A stretch of DNA of 42,445 bases from an uncultured Clostridium sp. (lineage in GTDB: Bacteria; Bacillota; Clostridia; Lachnospirales; Lachnospiraceae), in NCBI GenBank assembly GCA_900549235.1, contig URNT01000028.1, positions 1-42,445 of the forward strand, written 5' to 3'. This document shows positions 14,565 through 22,455 of this stretch, piece after piece (positions within the stretch are counted from its first letter, which is position 1; every line of letters begins with the position of its first letter). A program made the position numbers and the translations under genes. Under the pieces are notes generated by a model. It made no database searches. It was not told the origin of the DNA and was given only the letters and a program-made list of their open reading frames with translations.

Positions 14565-15515
14565 TTATCCTTTCAAGCCAGTGATCGCACCATGCATAAA
14601 TGCAGGTCCATGATCCAGACCAAACTGGCCAAAAATCTGGCCTTCCTCAGACGCGCCAGTCTTTGCCAGCTCTTCATAGAAAAAGTTGCCTTTCTCTGGA
14701 ACCGGCTGGAATACAGGAGCGAGCACGGACATCTCAGCTGCCAACACCGCTGTCTGAGGCATAAAACGATTAAGGGCAATACCAATGTTGCCAAAATCTG
14801 TTTCAATCTGCTTGATATTGGTGCCGCCCACGTTCCGATCCTCTGGAGCATAGGAATAGATATCGGTAATGATCTGCTTCTGGGTACTGCCTACATACAG
14901 AATCATGTTAGAGAACACCGCGCCAGCATCATACATAGCCTTAAAAAGCTGCTGCATCAGTGCCTTGGTAAGAGCAGCGTTCTTGCCATCAACCTTAGTA
15001 CCACCATCGCCGCCGCAAAGAGCCAAAAGGCCACGAGTTTTATTGGCAGTTGCCGCACTGTCTGCTTTCTGATATACACCGTTGATAATGGTGTATTCAA
15101 CATCACGCGCAATCTTCTCCAGTTTCCGCGCAATCTGCCAGTCCTTCTCTGTGGTCTGTACATTGTTCTGCTGACCTGCAGTGTTAAGCCCCCTCATGCG
15201 TCCTCTGTTACTCTCTCTTACATAGGAGATAGATACCTTCTCGTGGAAAATCTGGGTCACGTTGGTATTCTGCGTCCTGACGATCTCCTCTGCCGCCGGA
15301 GCTGTCAAAGATGCCGTCTCTGTAATTTCCGGCTGCTTCGCCTCTGGAAGGCTGTACTGAGAGTCTGTAGAAAATTCAAAATTTTCCGTCTGCACGCCTC
15401 CGGTCAGTCCGCCGATGGCGCTTAAAATAGGGGTATTGGTGGAATCAGCGGTAAAAAGGTCTCCCGCGTAATTAGGGAGATTCCACACTGTTCCGGTTCC
15501 ATTTACATTTGCCAT
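14565..15515 (-). CDS. Major capsid protein (SU10/DUF5309-like)
   Basis: A 316-residue capsid subunit of the HK97-fold class. Features of the SU10/DUF5309 group are the N-terminal NLPNYAGDLFTADSTNTPILSAIGG, the E-loop region around EFSTDSQYSLPEAKQPEITE, the RKLEKIARDVEYTIINGVYQ helix, TRGLLAL and the C-terminal HGPAFMHGAITGL. No N-terminal protease-processed arm is evident. It follows the scaffold gene by 3 nt, the usual order for this head type. Confidence 0.9.
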   Translation of the reverse strand: MANVNGTGTVWNLPNYAGDLFTADSTNTPILSAIGGLTGGVQTENFEFSTDSQYSLPEAKQPEITETASLTAPAAEEIVRTQNTNVTQIFHEKVSISYVRESNRGRMRGLNTAGQQNNVQTTEKDWQIARKLEKIARDVEYTIINGVYQKADSAATANKTRGLLALCGGDGGTKVDGKNAALTKALMQQLFKAMYDAGAVFSNMILYVGSTQKQIITDIYSYAPEDRNVGGTNIKQIETDFGNIGIALNRFMPQTAVLAAEMSVLAPVFQPVPEKGNFFYEELAKTGASEEGQIFGQFGLDHGPAFMHGAITGLKG

Positions 15516-15518
15516 AGA

Positions 15519-16148
15519 TTATTCCTCACTTCCTGCCTGTTCCAGGCTAAATAATTCATTTCTTGCTGCGATACGATCCGCAAGACGGGTCTTCGGATCA
15601 TTGATCAACTTTTCCAGTTCTGCCTTTCGGTCGCCGCCGGCCGCACCCTGGGGAGGAGTCTTGCCGTTGTTGGGTGGGGTCTTGCCGGATACCGGCGGAG
15701 TAAAGAGCTCCTTGTAGGTCTCCTTCACCGTCTTAAGCTGCTCTGCCAGTCCGGACACGCTGCCATCTTCTGCCAAGATCAGTTTAGACCGGTCGAACTT
15801 GTCAGCCATCAGGTCCGGATATTTGCAGTCTGCCAGCTGATCCTTAATGGCACTGGTCAGCTTCATATCACGGATTTTTGCCTCATACTCCTTTTTCGTC
15901 TGCTTATTAGCCTCTTCCAGCTCTGTGATCTTATTCTGGAGAGCCTCGCTGTCCTTGGCCTCATCCTTTAAGACCTTAAGCTGCTTATCCCGGTCAGCTA
16001 CCTGTTTTTCCAGATCAGCCTTAGCCGTATTCACTTCATCAAAACGGCTCTTGGGAATAAATCCCTTCATTTCCTCTGTATAAATACCAATAACGGTATT
16101 GGCCTGCTCTTCTGTCAGACCTTTCGCAATCAGTTCCTCTTTCTTCAT
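15519..16148 (-). CDS. Phage scaffold protein (GP20 family)
   Basis: A 209-residue internal scaffold for capsid assembly. It starts MKKEELIAKGLTEEQANTVI, typical of minor structural GP20, then has a long coiled coil (about 38-95, ADLEKQVADRDKQLKVLKDEAKD...), the DQLADCKYPDLMADKFDRSKLIL segment and a proline/glycine linker before an arginine/glutamate-rich C-terminus. The ATG at 16148 is used because AAAGGAG lies just upstream. The protein is expected to leave before DNA packaging. Confidence 0.9.
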   Translation of the reverse strand: MKKEELIAKGLTEEQANTVIGIYTEEMKGFIPKSRFDEVNTAKADLEKQVADRDKQLKVLKDEAKDSEALQNKITELEEANKQTKKEYEAKIRDMKLTSAIKDQLADCKYPDLMADKFDRSKLILAEDGSVSGLAEQLKTVKETYKELFTPPVSGKTPPNNGKTPPQGAAGGDRKAELEKLINDPKTRLADRIAARNELFSLEQAGSEE

Positions 16149-16213
16149 GTTCTGTTGCTCCTTTCGTTTCATCTTCGCTTGTTATCCCGGTCGCGCCCGG
16201 TGATGTCCCGTTC

Positions 16214-16245
16214 TTTTTCGCCTGCGGTACCGGAAAGGCGAAAAA
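16214..16245. repeat. Inverted repeat upstream of the scaffold gene
   Basis: TTTTTCGCC and its exact complement GGCGAAAAA are separated by 14 bp. The T-run is in the 5' arm for either reading direction, so it is not an ordinary intrinsic terminator. The rest of 16149-16282 holds only short frames without ribosome sites. Confidence 0.6.
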
Positions 16246-16282
16246 ATAACACCCAGGATTACCTGCGTGCTCATGACTAAAT

Positions 16283-16441
16283 CTATGACTTGCTATGACT
16301 AATTTCCCCGCATTTCACGCACCGCCTCACATACCCGCCATAAGGGCCATGACGGCGGCACCAGTGCTTTTTATACTGGTGTTCACATCCAGGCTTTGCC
16401 CGGCAGAAGAACCGTTTCAGCCAACTTAAAAATCTACTCAT
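16283..16441 (-). CDS. Small zinc-ribbon protein (52 aa)
   Basis: Small basic protein with possible zinc ligands C-x-H (GCEHQY), W-C-R-R-H and C-V-K-C-G near the C-terminus, set after a short amphipathic N-terminus (MSRFLSWLKRFFCRAKPG). The second of two adjacent ATGs is chosen for its 6-nt spacing from AAGGAG. It is an accessory gene between the head genes and a YjcQ-like gene, preceded by a terminator and a 16-bp palindrome. Function unknown; a regulatory or nucleic-acid-binding role is plausible. Confidence 0.6.
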   Translation of the reverse strand: MSRFLSWLKRFFCRAKPGCEHQYKKHWCRRHGPYGGYVRRCVKCGEISHSKS

Positions 16442-16456
16442 CATGTGCTCCTTCCT

Positions 16457-16472
16457 GTTGCGACGTCGCAAC
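16457..16472. repeat. Palindromic repeat, copy 2
   Basis: GTTGCGACGTCGCAAC is a perfect 16-bp palindrome, 14 bp of which recur at 745-758. It lies between a terminator and the start of a small gene. Confidence 0.7.
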
Positions 16473-16486
16473 GCTAAAAATGGGTA

Positions 16487-16513
16487 CAAAAATACCAGAG
16501 CAAAACGCTCTGG
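16487..16513 (-). terminator. Terminator after the YjcQ-like gene
   Basis: Minus strand: CCAGAGC, 5-nt loop, GCTCTGG, then TATTTTT. It lies directly after the stop of the gene at 16515-16856. Confidence 0.8.
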
Positions 16514-16514
16514 C

Positions 16515-16856
16515 TTAAACAAACGGTATCAAATCTTTTATTGTCTGCAACGTTTCTAACGCTTTTTTCATGGTTGAGTTCTCTGCAAGATACTCAATCC
16601 CTAATGGCGTTATTTTCAAACTGCCATATTGAATTTTTACTTGTACTTCTGGACTCCCCATAAGTTTTTTAGCTATCACCCCCGTAATGTAACCATACTC
16701 CATTAAATTTTGAAAAACATAATTCCAGTATGACTCATTGATTCCAAGGGCTTCCGGAGAAAGCAGTTCTGGATCTGGAGCAATTCCCTTTTTCAGACAC
16801 CGATATAAATAATCAAGTACCTTTGCGACTATTACAAAATAATCATCCCTTGCCAT
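16515..16856 (-). CDS. YjcQ-like winged-helix protein
   Basis: A 113-residue protein whose sequence (DYFVIVAKVLDYLYRCLKKG..., LGINESYWNYVFQNLMEYGYITGV, YGSLKITPLGIEYLAENSTMKKALETLQTIKDLIPF) matches the YjcQ family of small winged-helix proteins common in Firmicute prophages. It is likely DNA-binding, though its target is unknown. The ATG at 16856 follows GGGAGG. It sits between two terminator hairpins (16885-16917 and 16487-16513), so it is a separate accessory unit inside the head module, AT-richer than its neighbours. Confidence 0.75.
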   Translation of the reverse strand: MARDDYFVIVAKVLDYLYRCLKKGIAPDPELLSPEALGINESYWNYVFQNLMEYGYITGVIAKKLMGSPEVQVKIQYGSLKITPLGIEYLAENSTMKKALETLQTIKDLIPFV

Positions 16857-16884
16857 ACGCTTTCCTCCCAACAAAAAAGATTCC

Positions 16885-16917
16885 AAAATACCACCGGCCA
16901 TTACTGACTGGTGGTAT
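16885..16917 (-). terminator. Hairpin closing the minor head / partner gene unit
   Basis: Minus strand ATACCACC...GGTGGTAT with a 14-nt loop, then TTTT and further T-runs. Overlaps the stop codon of the 81-aa gene. Confidence 0.6.
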
Positions 16918-17162
16918 TATGATTCATAAGATATTTTTTTCTTAAATATTCCCCTTTTAAAATTCTCTCTCTGAGCTCCATAGAGACGCTTTATGTGACG
17001 TAGCGGTGCCAGTTCAACATCTGGTTCTTTTGCAATCTCAATCACATCATCCTTGAAATGAAAAACTATGACTCCTGTAACATCTTCATAATCACCACCA
17101 TAAAGATATGTTACCGTATCTGCCGTGTTCTCCTTGTAATCACAATATACCAAATTGTTCAC
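16917..17162 (-). CDS. Small partner protein; possible immunity protein
   Basis: Unrecognised 81-residue protein (NNLVYCDYKENTADTVTYLYGGDYEDVTGVIVFHFKDDVIEIAKEPD...), mixed alpha/beta by eye, with a basic C-terminus. It starts with a GTG whose Shine-Dalgarno lies inside the end of the preceding toxin-like frame, so the two are translationally coupled (23-bp overlap). A terminator follows. In polymorphic toxin systems the gene right after a toxin domain is usually its immunity protein; that is the reason for the suggestion, not any family match. Confidence 0.55.
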   Translation of the reverse strand: MNNLVYCDYKENTADTVTYLYGGDYEDVTGVIVFHFKDDVIEIAKEPDVELAPLRHIKRLYGAQRENFKRGIFKKKISYES

Positions 17163-17568
17163 CCTCCTCTCCGACCGCTTCTATTAAAGCCTTTTCCCAA
17201 TCAAACTGCTTCTTGGCTCTCTTATGGGCCTCTGCTATAGTTAGATTATATTCTTTTTCTAACGTACTTTCAAGCAATTCATGATGTAAAAGTAAAATAT
17301 CCCGTTCCTCAGGATTCCCATCGCACAAACGCTTCCATGCAACAGCCATATCATAATCCGGAGACAACAAACCATACCCATCATACTTTCTATGCTTATT
17401 GTAAAAAATATGGCGTTTTATTTGTTGCACTTCTTTTTCCGTAAAATCAGTATGCTGTACAATTTTTTTAACATCACTATTGTCTCTGCTAATCCTTCTA
17501 TACGTTTTCGCAGCAGAAACATCCTTTGGATCCTCCTCGTCGTAGGGGGTATACCGCTTGCCACCAGT
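17140..17568 (-). CDS. Toxin-like C-terminal extension of the minor head protein, behind an in-frame TAG
   Basis: The minor head frame ends at TAG (17569-17571), but the same frame stays open for 142 more codons to 17140. The first 47 codons contain no ATG, GTG or TTG with a ribosome site; the first possible start is a weak GTG at 17430. The extension ends in a domain containing HIFYNKHRKYDGYGLLSPD, AVAWKRL and LLLHHELLEST, whose H-E-L-L-E could be metal-binding, and EAHKRAKKQFDW. It is AT-richer than the head domain. Minor head proteins of the Mu-F type often carry toxin domains at this place. Readings: readthrough fusion, or a fusion recently split by a nonsense mutation. Confidence 0.6.
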   Translation of the reverse strand, partial: TGGKRYTPYDEEDPKDVSAAKTYRRISRDNSDVKKIVQHTDFTEKEVQQIKRHIFYNKHRKYDGYGLLSPDYDMAVAWKRLCDGNPEERDILLLHHELLESTLEKEYNLTIAEAHKRAKKQFDWEKALIEAVGEEGEQFGIL

Positions 17569-18627
17569 CTATTTCACAGCCTCTGTATTGTTTTTCCGCA
17601 GCCCATATTTATCTTCCTGCTTATCGACATACTTCTTTTTCCACTGTTTATAGCTCATATCCCCTGGCACCTCATAGGTCTTGCCAGTCTTCGGATCCCT
17701 GGCTGCTCTGGTCATGTCCGTCAAATCCATATCGTCATAGTAGGGCGTATCCGTGCACCGACACAAAGGGTGGAAAGGCGGCATATTCACGCCAACAACG
17801 GCCTTCTCAACCTCGTATATCTTACCGTCTAAGTCGCCACATACCCCACAGGTCTTACTATCCAATGTGGCCCAAATCTGGTATTTCTCCACGCCATCCT
17901 CTTTATATCCAGCATGAGCGGCCTGACTCATCAGGAAGGAACTCTCCGTGTGCAGAAGCCGGTATGCATCAAACTTCTTGGAATTCATTTTCTTGGCAAA
18001 CTCTTTCGTCAGCGTAGACGGGTGTTTTCCTTGGATCAGCATCGTGGTCACTGCTTCCATCAGCTGGGCCTGCAGATGATCCTTCTGCTTCCAGAGCCGG
18101 TCAGAAAATACTGCACCATTGAACGGATATTCCAGAAGCTTTTCCACAACCGTAGGATTGATCTGTGCAAACCCTGTGTGAAACCCATGATACTGATCTG
18201 CATTGTACCAGGTGCGGCAGTAAGTATCCTCATAGACCTCCTGCATGGTCTTTTCTGCCTCCGCCTGGTAATCTATGGCATACAGCTGGCGAAGCAGGAT
18301 GTCTATCTGTATTTCCAGTGCCTGATAATAAGTCATTCTGAATTTCAGAGACATGTTGTTAACCTTCTGGTTATATCTTCCAATATTCTGCATGGCCAAG
18401 TCGATAAAATCCCGCAGCTCTCCCAGTTCCTCTGCATCCAACTTCTTCTGAGCGGCCGCGAAGGTCAGACCGTTCTCTTCGGCGTAGCGAAAATAAAATG
18501 CTTCGATGGTCTTCTGAAGCTCCCTGCGCGTCTGATTAAAGGCTTTTTCCAGACGAGTAAAGTATTTGTTTACCTGCATCTCTCCAGCCTTATACATAGC
18601 CTCCTGCCGCTTCTGCCAGTAATCCAT
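17569..18627 (-). CDS. Minor capsid / head morphogenesis protein (Mu gpF-like)
   Basis: A 352-residue minor head protein following the portal gene (1-bp overlap). It belongs to the Mu-F/SPP1 gp7 class. The N-terminal two thirds are helical, with a long region rich in K, Q and E. The conserved C-terminal core (about 215-300) has LLHTESSFLMSQAAHAGYKEDGVEKYQIWATLDSKTCGVCGDLDGK and PPFHPLCRCTDTPY, the cysteine/histidine set typical of the family. Believed to be injected or to assist DNA ejection. Its stop is an in-frame TAG followed by an open extension (see 17140-17568). Confidence 0.9.
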   Translation of the reverse strand: MDYWQKRQEAMYKAGEMQVNKYFTRLEKAFNQTRRELQKTIEAFYFRYAEENGLTFAAAQKKLDAEELGELRDFIDLAMQNIGRYNQKVNNMSLKFRMTYYQALEIQIDILLRQLYAIDYQAEAEKTMQEVYEDTYCRTWYNADQYHGFHTGFAQINPTVVEKLLEYPFNGAVFSDRLWKQKDHLQAQLMEAVTTMLIQGKHPSTLTKEFAKKMNSKKFDAYRLLHTESSFLMSQAAHAGYKEDGVEKYQIWATLDSKTCGVCGDLDGKIYEVEKAVVGVNMPPFHPLCRCTDTPYYDDMDLTDMTRAARDPKTGKTYEVPGDMSYKQWKKKYVDKQEDKYGLRKNNTEAVK

Positions 18628-20093
18628 TACTCCTCACCGTCCTCCGGAAACATATCAGATAATTCCGCTCTCTCAGCTTCCCTCTGAGCGTTCAGCCGGT
18701 CAAGCTCCTCCACCGCATCCTCAACCCATGGATGGTTTTTGATAATGGTTTCATCAGAGATAATACCTTTCGATGCAGCGCAATCCGTAATAGCCTGGCT
18801 CTCATTGATTGCAATATCTCGGTTAAAGGTAATATTAATCTCTTTACCGAAATGACTGCCTTTTCCGGTCAATTCCAGGTATCGGTTCACAAACCAAAAC
18901 AGTTGCTCCATACCGTCCTTGAAAGCGTTCTCCATACGGTTACATTTTAAGTCCAGACCGGAATAGATGAACTTTAAGGCAATCCCGGAAGGGCTGTTTC
19001 CCAGCTTGTCGCTGTTCTTGTCCACGCCCTGTCCAAAATCATAAATATCCTTTTTGAGCGCCTCAAAATCATCCTTGGCGGCCGTAATATCCACGCTGGT
19101 ATTAATAGCCTCCGCTGTCCCGTCCTCATCCAGGGAGATTGCACGGAAGTAATTCAGGTCCCGCATAAACTCTCCCAGATCGGTCCCTCCGTAGCCTTTC
19201 AGGGCATACACGATGGAGCGAACCTCGTCCAGGAAATTGGCCACATCAGACCGCGCCTTGTCGTAGCCGTCAATCAATGTCTTAACAAATTTCAAATCCG
19301 GCAGCTCGTAGTCATTGTTTTTGAAGGGGATAAAAGGGACTTTCCCCCAACTTCCCGGAGTGCTGCCCACCAGAAAATGCTCCATCATCTCCCCATCATC
19401 ATCGCTGGCTGCATTCAGGTACCGCTCAGAATCTAGGCGCAGGTCCCAGCCCTCTCCTTCAGAATCTGACACATAATAGGCCACTCCCTCCGGCAGCCAA
19501 AATTCCACATTGGTAATGGTCTTTTGGGCTTGTCCTTCGATTACATCTACATCATAAAACCAGATGAAGCCGTCCATCTCCTCGTGGTCATTATCGTGCC
19601 AGAGAGGGATTCCCTGCCCTGGCTTAACGATCATGGTCTTAAACTGCCCTTTCTCATCGATATAAGGATGCAGCCAGGAAATCCCGCCGTTGGACGCGTC
19701 CACGCCCAGGCGCATCAGACGCTTTGCTTGGAATGTCTTCCCAAGCGCATCCTTTACAAGTTCCAAATACTCCTTAGCTTCTTTACAGGCCAGTGTATAC
19801 GGCTTGGACAGCAGATAATTTACTTTATCTTCCACCAGTATGTACATAAACCCGTGGGCGCGCTTATTATTGGGTTTTGCAAAATCCGGAACCGCCTCAA
19901 TCTTTCCCGTGGCCTTGTTTTCACGGTACCGAAACATCTTCCGGTTCATGATTACGGGATTATCCACCATATAATAAGCTTCGCCATCTAGCATCCACTT
20001 CCGCTCCCTGGACTTTATGAACTCATCCATATACAACCGGCACAGCTGCATGTGGGTCATCCGGTTTTTATTTGGGTCAAATAATATATCCAT
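18627..20093 (-). CDS. Portal protein (SPP1 gp6-like)
   Basis: A 488-residue dodecameric portal through which DNA enters and leaves the head. SPP1 gp6-type features are the N-terminal IKSRERKWMLDGEAYYMVDNPVIMNRK region, GFMYILVEDKVNYLLSKPYTL, the NDHEEMDGFIWFYD segment, PGSWGKVPFIPFKNN, the long helix LKFVKTLIDGYDKARSDVANFLDEV and, near the C-terminus, SGIALKFIYSGLDLKCNRMENAFKDGMEQL. It lies between terminase and minor head genes. Confidence 0.95.
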   Translation of the reverse strand: MDILFDPNKNRMTHMQLCRLYMDEFIKSRERKWMLDGEAYYMVDNPVIMNRKMFRYRENKATGKIEAVPDFAKPNNKRAHGFMYILVEDKVNYLLSKPYTLACKEAKEYLELVKDALGKTFQAKRLMRLGVDASNGGISWLHPYIDEKGQFKTMIVKPGQGIPLWHDNDHEEMDGFIWFYDVDVIEGQAQKTITNVEFWLPEGVAYYVSDSEGEGWDLRLDSERYLNAASDDDGEMMEHFLVGSTPGSWGKVPFIPFKNNDYELPDLKFVKTLIDGYDKARSDVANFLDEVRSIVYALKGYGGTDLGEFMRDLNYFRAISLDEDGTAEAINTSVDITAAKDDFEALKKDIYDFGQGVDKNSDKLGNSPSGIALKFIYSGLDLKCNRMENAFKDGMEQLFWFVNRYLELTGKGSHFGKEINITFNRDIAINESQAITDCAASKGIISDETIIKNHPWVEDAVEELDRLNAQREAERAELSDMFPEDGEE

Positions 20094-20103
20094 CTAATCC
20101 ACC

Positions 20104-21543
20104 TCACTTCAAAATCCGGATTCCCGGACGCATCTTAATTATCGTCATGCAAAGATACCTGAGAGCATCGAGTGCGTGATCATGTTCTTTCACTGGCTTG
20201 TCCTCACCCTTGTCAGCAGCCTTTGCATCCCAGATGTAGGAAGCAAATTCTTTAATCAGATTCTCACAGGATTGGTCAACAAAAATGGAACCCTGAAGCA
20301 GCAGTGTCGCTACAAATCGGATTCCGTCCAAAACATCATTTTTTGCTTTTTTAACTTTAAAGCCGTCTTTTTCCAACTGTGCCTTAAAGGATGCGGCAGC
20401 AGGATCCAGGATTACAGTTCTGATTTCTGTATTTCCCAGCCAGCTTTTCAGATCTGCGGAATACTCCGCATCTGTCTTCTGCCGGCCTTTATCCCGACCG
20501 GAATAGTAATACTCCCGTCGGCAGTACCACCTTTTATCGGCTCCCTGTTGCCACAGAAGAAAAGCAGTGGGGTTTTGGGTACCGTAGTCACAACTGACAT
20601 ATCGATCTCCGATCCAGAACTCATGACCCGTCCGGGCCTTGTAGGCTGCCGCTATGGCCTCTGTATCAACCACATGCTTGTCCGAATCGAACATATCATA
20701 AATGACTCCCTCAGCCATCGCCCAGAGGCCCATAATATACCGCTTAAAGAACACGCCGGTGTACATACTGCGGTACCTGGCCTTGATCTCCTCTGATAGG
20801 CTTAGGTTGTCATCCATTGTGAAATGGACATACAGCAGCTTTTTAAGATCCGGCTCTTTTCCGGCGGCTTTTGCTTCCTCCCGGAGCTTCGCAACCTTTT
20901 CCTTGCCCAGGTATCCCATAGCCTTATCAATCCAGTTAACTTTAAACCAGTGATAAGGGCCATCTGGATTGCAGTTGAACCAGTATTTCGATCCAGTCAC
21001 AGAACAGCGGCCGGTTGCCTGGTTGACGAAGCTCTCTGGCATCAGGGCAACCTCATCGCAGAACAGGCCCGCAAGGGTGATACCCTGAATCAGGTCCTGG
21101 GATCTCTCGTCCTTGCCGCCGAAGATGTAAAAGTAGTTCGTAACCTGGCCCCGGCTGATTTCCACCATGTTGTCGGCACGATGGTCTGATACGCGGTAGC
21201 CCCGGCTTTTCAGCATCAGTTTCAGCCAGAACAAGACATTACGCCGGAAGGACCCGATAGTCTTGCCGCACATGGCAAAGTTCTGGCCGGAGAAGGTACT
21301 CATGGCCCACATCACAAAGGATAGGGACATACAGACTGTTTTGCCGGATCGGATGGCCCCGTCTGCGATAATGCCGTCATAATCCTTTACAGGACTGTTT
21401 GGCACCCACCATGTCAGGATCTGCTTCTGCTTACGGGAAAAGGGCTGGAACTTGAATATCTGGACCTTTGTCAGGATGTTCCGCTGGCTTTTCAGCTTTT
21501 CCAGCCTCTGCTTGGTCTGGCTGATCCGCTCCTTAATCGTCAT
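20104..21543 (-). CDS. Terminase large subunit
   Basis: A 479-residue DNA packaging motor and nuclease. The N-terminal ATPase shows a Walker A (about 61-70, DGAIRSGKTV), a Walker B (LFCDEVALM, about 155-163) and the coupling-type segment VTGSKYWFNCNPDGPYHW. The C-terminal nuclease shows YVSCDYGTQNPTAF, ILDPAAASF and DHALDALRYL acidic clusters. ATG at 21543 is chosen because GGTGAT precedes it and the longer GTG overlaps the end of the small subunit. Overlaps TerS by 11 bp. Confidence 0.96.
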   Translation of the reverse strand: MTIKERISQTKQRLEKLKSQRNILTKVQIFKFQPFSRKQKQILTWWVPNSPVKDYDGIIADGAIRSGKTVCMSLSFVMWAMSTFSGQNFAMCGKTIGSFRRNVLFWLKLMLKSRGYRVSDHRADNMVEISRGQVTNYFYIFGGKDERSQDLIQGITLAGLFCDEVALMPESFVNQATGRCSVTGSKYWFNCNPDGPYHWFKVNWIDKAMGYLGKEKVAKLREEAKAAGKEPDLKKLLYVHFTMDDNLSLSEEIKARYRSMYTGVFFKRYIMGLWAMAEGVIYDMFDSDKHVVDTEAIAAAYKARTGHEFWIGDRYVSCDYGTQNPTAFLLWQQGADKRWYCRREYYYSGRDKGRQKTDAEYSADLKSWLGNTEIRTVILDPAAASFKAQLEKDGFKVKKAKNDVLDGIRFVATLLLQGSIFVDQSCENLIKEFASYIWDAKAADKGEDKPVKEHDHALDALRYLCMTIIKMRPGIRILK

Positions 21544-22273
21544 CGGAATCACCCCACAAGTCTCCGGCCTCGGTATTCAATGCTTCCAGGAAGCCGTCCT
21601 CTTCCACTTCGGTTTCCTGTCCGCCCAGCTTCAGTGCCGCCAGGTCAAGACGCATCATTTCGATTTCCAGACGGGCATCATCTACACCGTAGCGGTGCAG
21701 GGAATCAATGGCGGCCTGCTTGCGGGCCTGAACGCGGGTCAGGGCGTCTTCGATGTGCTGGATCTGGCCCAGCGTTGCGTGTTTCTCATCCAGATCCGTC
21801 CATTTGTCCTTTTCAGTTCCCTTTTTCTTTTTCACTGTGGTGAAATCTACCCGGCGCAGATTCTCGATCCGGCGAAGCATCCGGCGTTCCCGGACAGTGA
21901 GCAACTGGATCTCCTGAAAGAGAAGTTGCTCCTTATCGTTTGGCACCGTTGCGGCCAGCTGCTTCTCGTCTGGATCCAGACAATCAAAAAGGAGAGTCTC
22001 AAACTCTCCTGTGGTGACTGCGTTTTTATTCTGTTCTGGTGCTCCATGACCAGCGGCATTTTTATTTCCTGGCTGACCACCTTTTGTTTTCGCAACGTTG
22101 CGTTTCTTTTTTTGCAACGTTGCATTGGACTTCCCATCCCAGTTATATCGATTCTTCCAGCTTCTGATCGTCCCGACTGGGATCCCAAGCGTTTCGGAAA
22201 TATCAATCAATTTCATTCCACGCAGAAACAGCTCCTTTGCCTGCTCCTGACGTTCATCTGGTGCCCTTGCCAA
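21533..22273 (-). CDS. Terminase small subunit
   Basis: A 246-residue DNA-recognition subunit of the terminase. An N-terminal helix-turn-helix is visible (about 8-40, RQEQAKELFLRGMKLIDISETLGIPVGTIRSWKNRYNWD), then a glycine/asparagine-rich linker (KGGQPGNKNAAGHG), a helical oligomerisation region (ERRMLRRIENLRR... and QIQHIEDALTRVQARKQAAIDSL) and an acidic C-terminus that may contact the large subunit. The start is TTG at 22273, with GGTGGTGAGG upstream. It is the first gene of the late structural operon. Confidence 0.9.
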   Translation of the reverse strand: MARAPDERQEQAKELFLRGMKLIDISETLGIPVGTIRSWKNRYNWDGKSNATLQKKKRNVAKTKGGQPGNKNAAGHGAPEQNKNAVTTGEFETLLFDCLDPDEKQLAATVPNDKEQLLFQEIQLLTVRERRMLRRIENLRRVDFTTVKKKKGTEKDKWTDLDEKHATLGQIQHIEDALTRVQARKQAAIDSLHRYGVDDARLEIEMMRLDLAALKLGGQETEVEEDGFLEALNTEAGDLWGDSDDD

Positions 22274-22337
22274 GCCTCACCACCTCTCATTCGTTTGTTT
22301 TTTGGTAAAAATTAACTAATATTTAAATATAATGAAA

Positions 22338-22343
22338 ATTATA
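22338..22343 (-). promoter_or_regulatory. Candidate late promoter -10 upstream of the terminase
   Basis: TATAAT on the minus strand about 65 bp before the TerS start, without a convincing -35. That fits a promoter needing an activator such as the ArpU-like protein (24250-24666). The palindrome at 22401-22414 lies upstream and could be its site; this link is inference. Confidence 0.35.
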
Positions 22344-22400
22344 CATATATCTCTTGAAAACTACGCATAAATAGATTATCATTGTAATATAAATATTAAG

Positions 22401-22414
22401 TGAGTAGCTACTCA
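22401..22414. promoter_or_regulatory. Perfect 14-bp palindrome, possible operator
   Basis: TGAGTAGCTACTCA is fully self-complementary and lies in the AT-rich gap between the accessory ATPase and TerS, upstream of the candidate late promoter. Confidence 0.45.
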
Positions 22415-22418
22415 TTCA

Positions 22419-22455
22419 GGGTTCCCGTCCGGCTTGTCCGGGGAACCCATTTTTT
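22419..22455 (+). terminator. Strong hairpin with T-tract at the end of the accessory ATPase gene
   Basis: GGGTTCCC (22419-22426) pairs with GGGAACCC (22441-22448), with additional GTCCGG/TCCGG pairing inside, followed on the plus strand by ATTTTTT. A weak plus-strand promoter (TTGAAA-17-TATCAT, 22354-22382) could make a short RNA ending here. On the minus strand it lacks a T-tract and would slow rather than stop transcription. Confidence 0.55.

Noticed and set aside
16214..16245. Inverted repeat TTTTTCGCC/GGCGAAAAA as an intrinsic terminator
   Set aside because: The T-run is in the 5' arm in both directions and nothing T-rich follows the hairpin.
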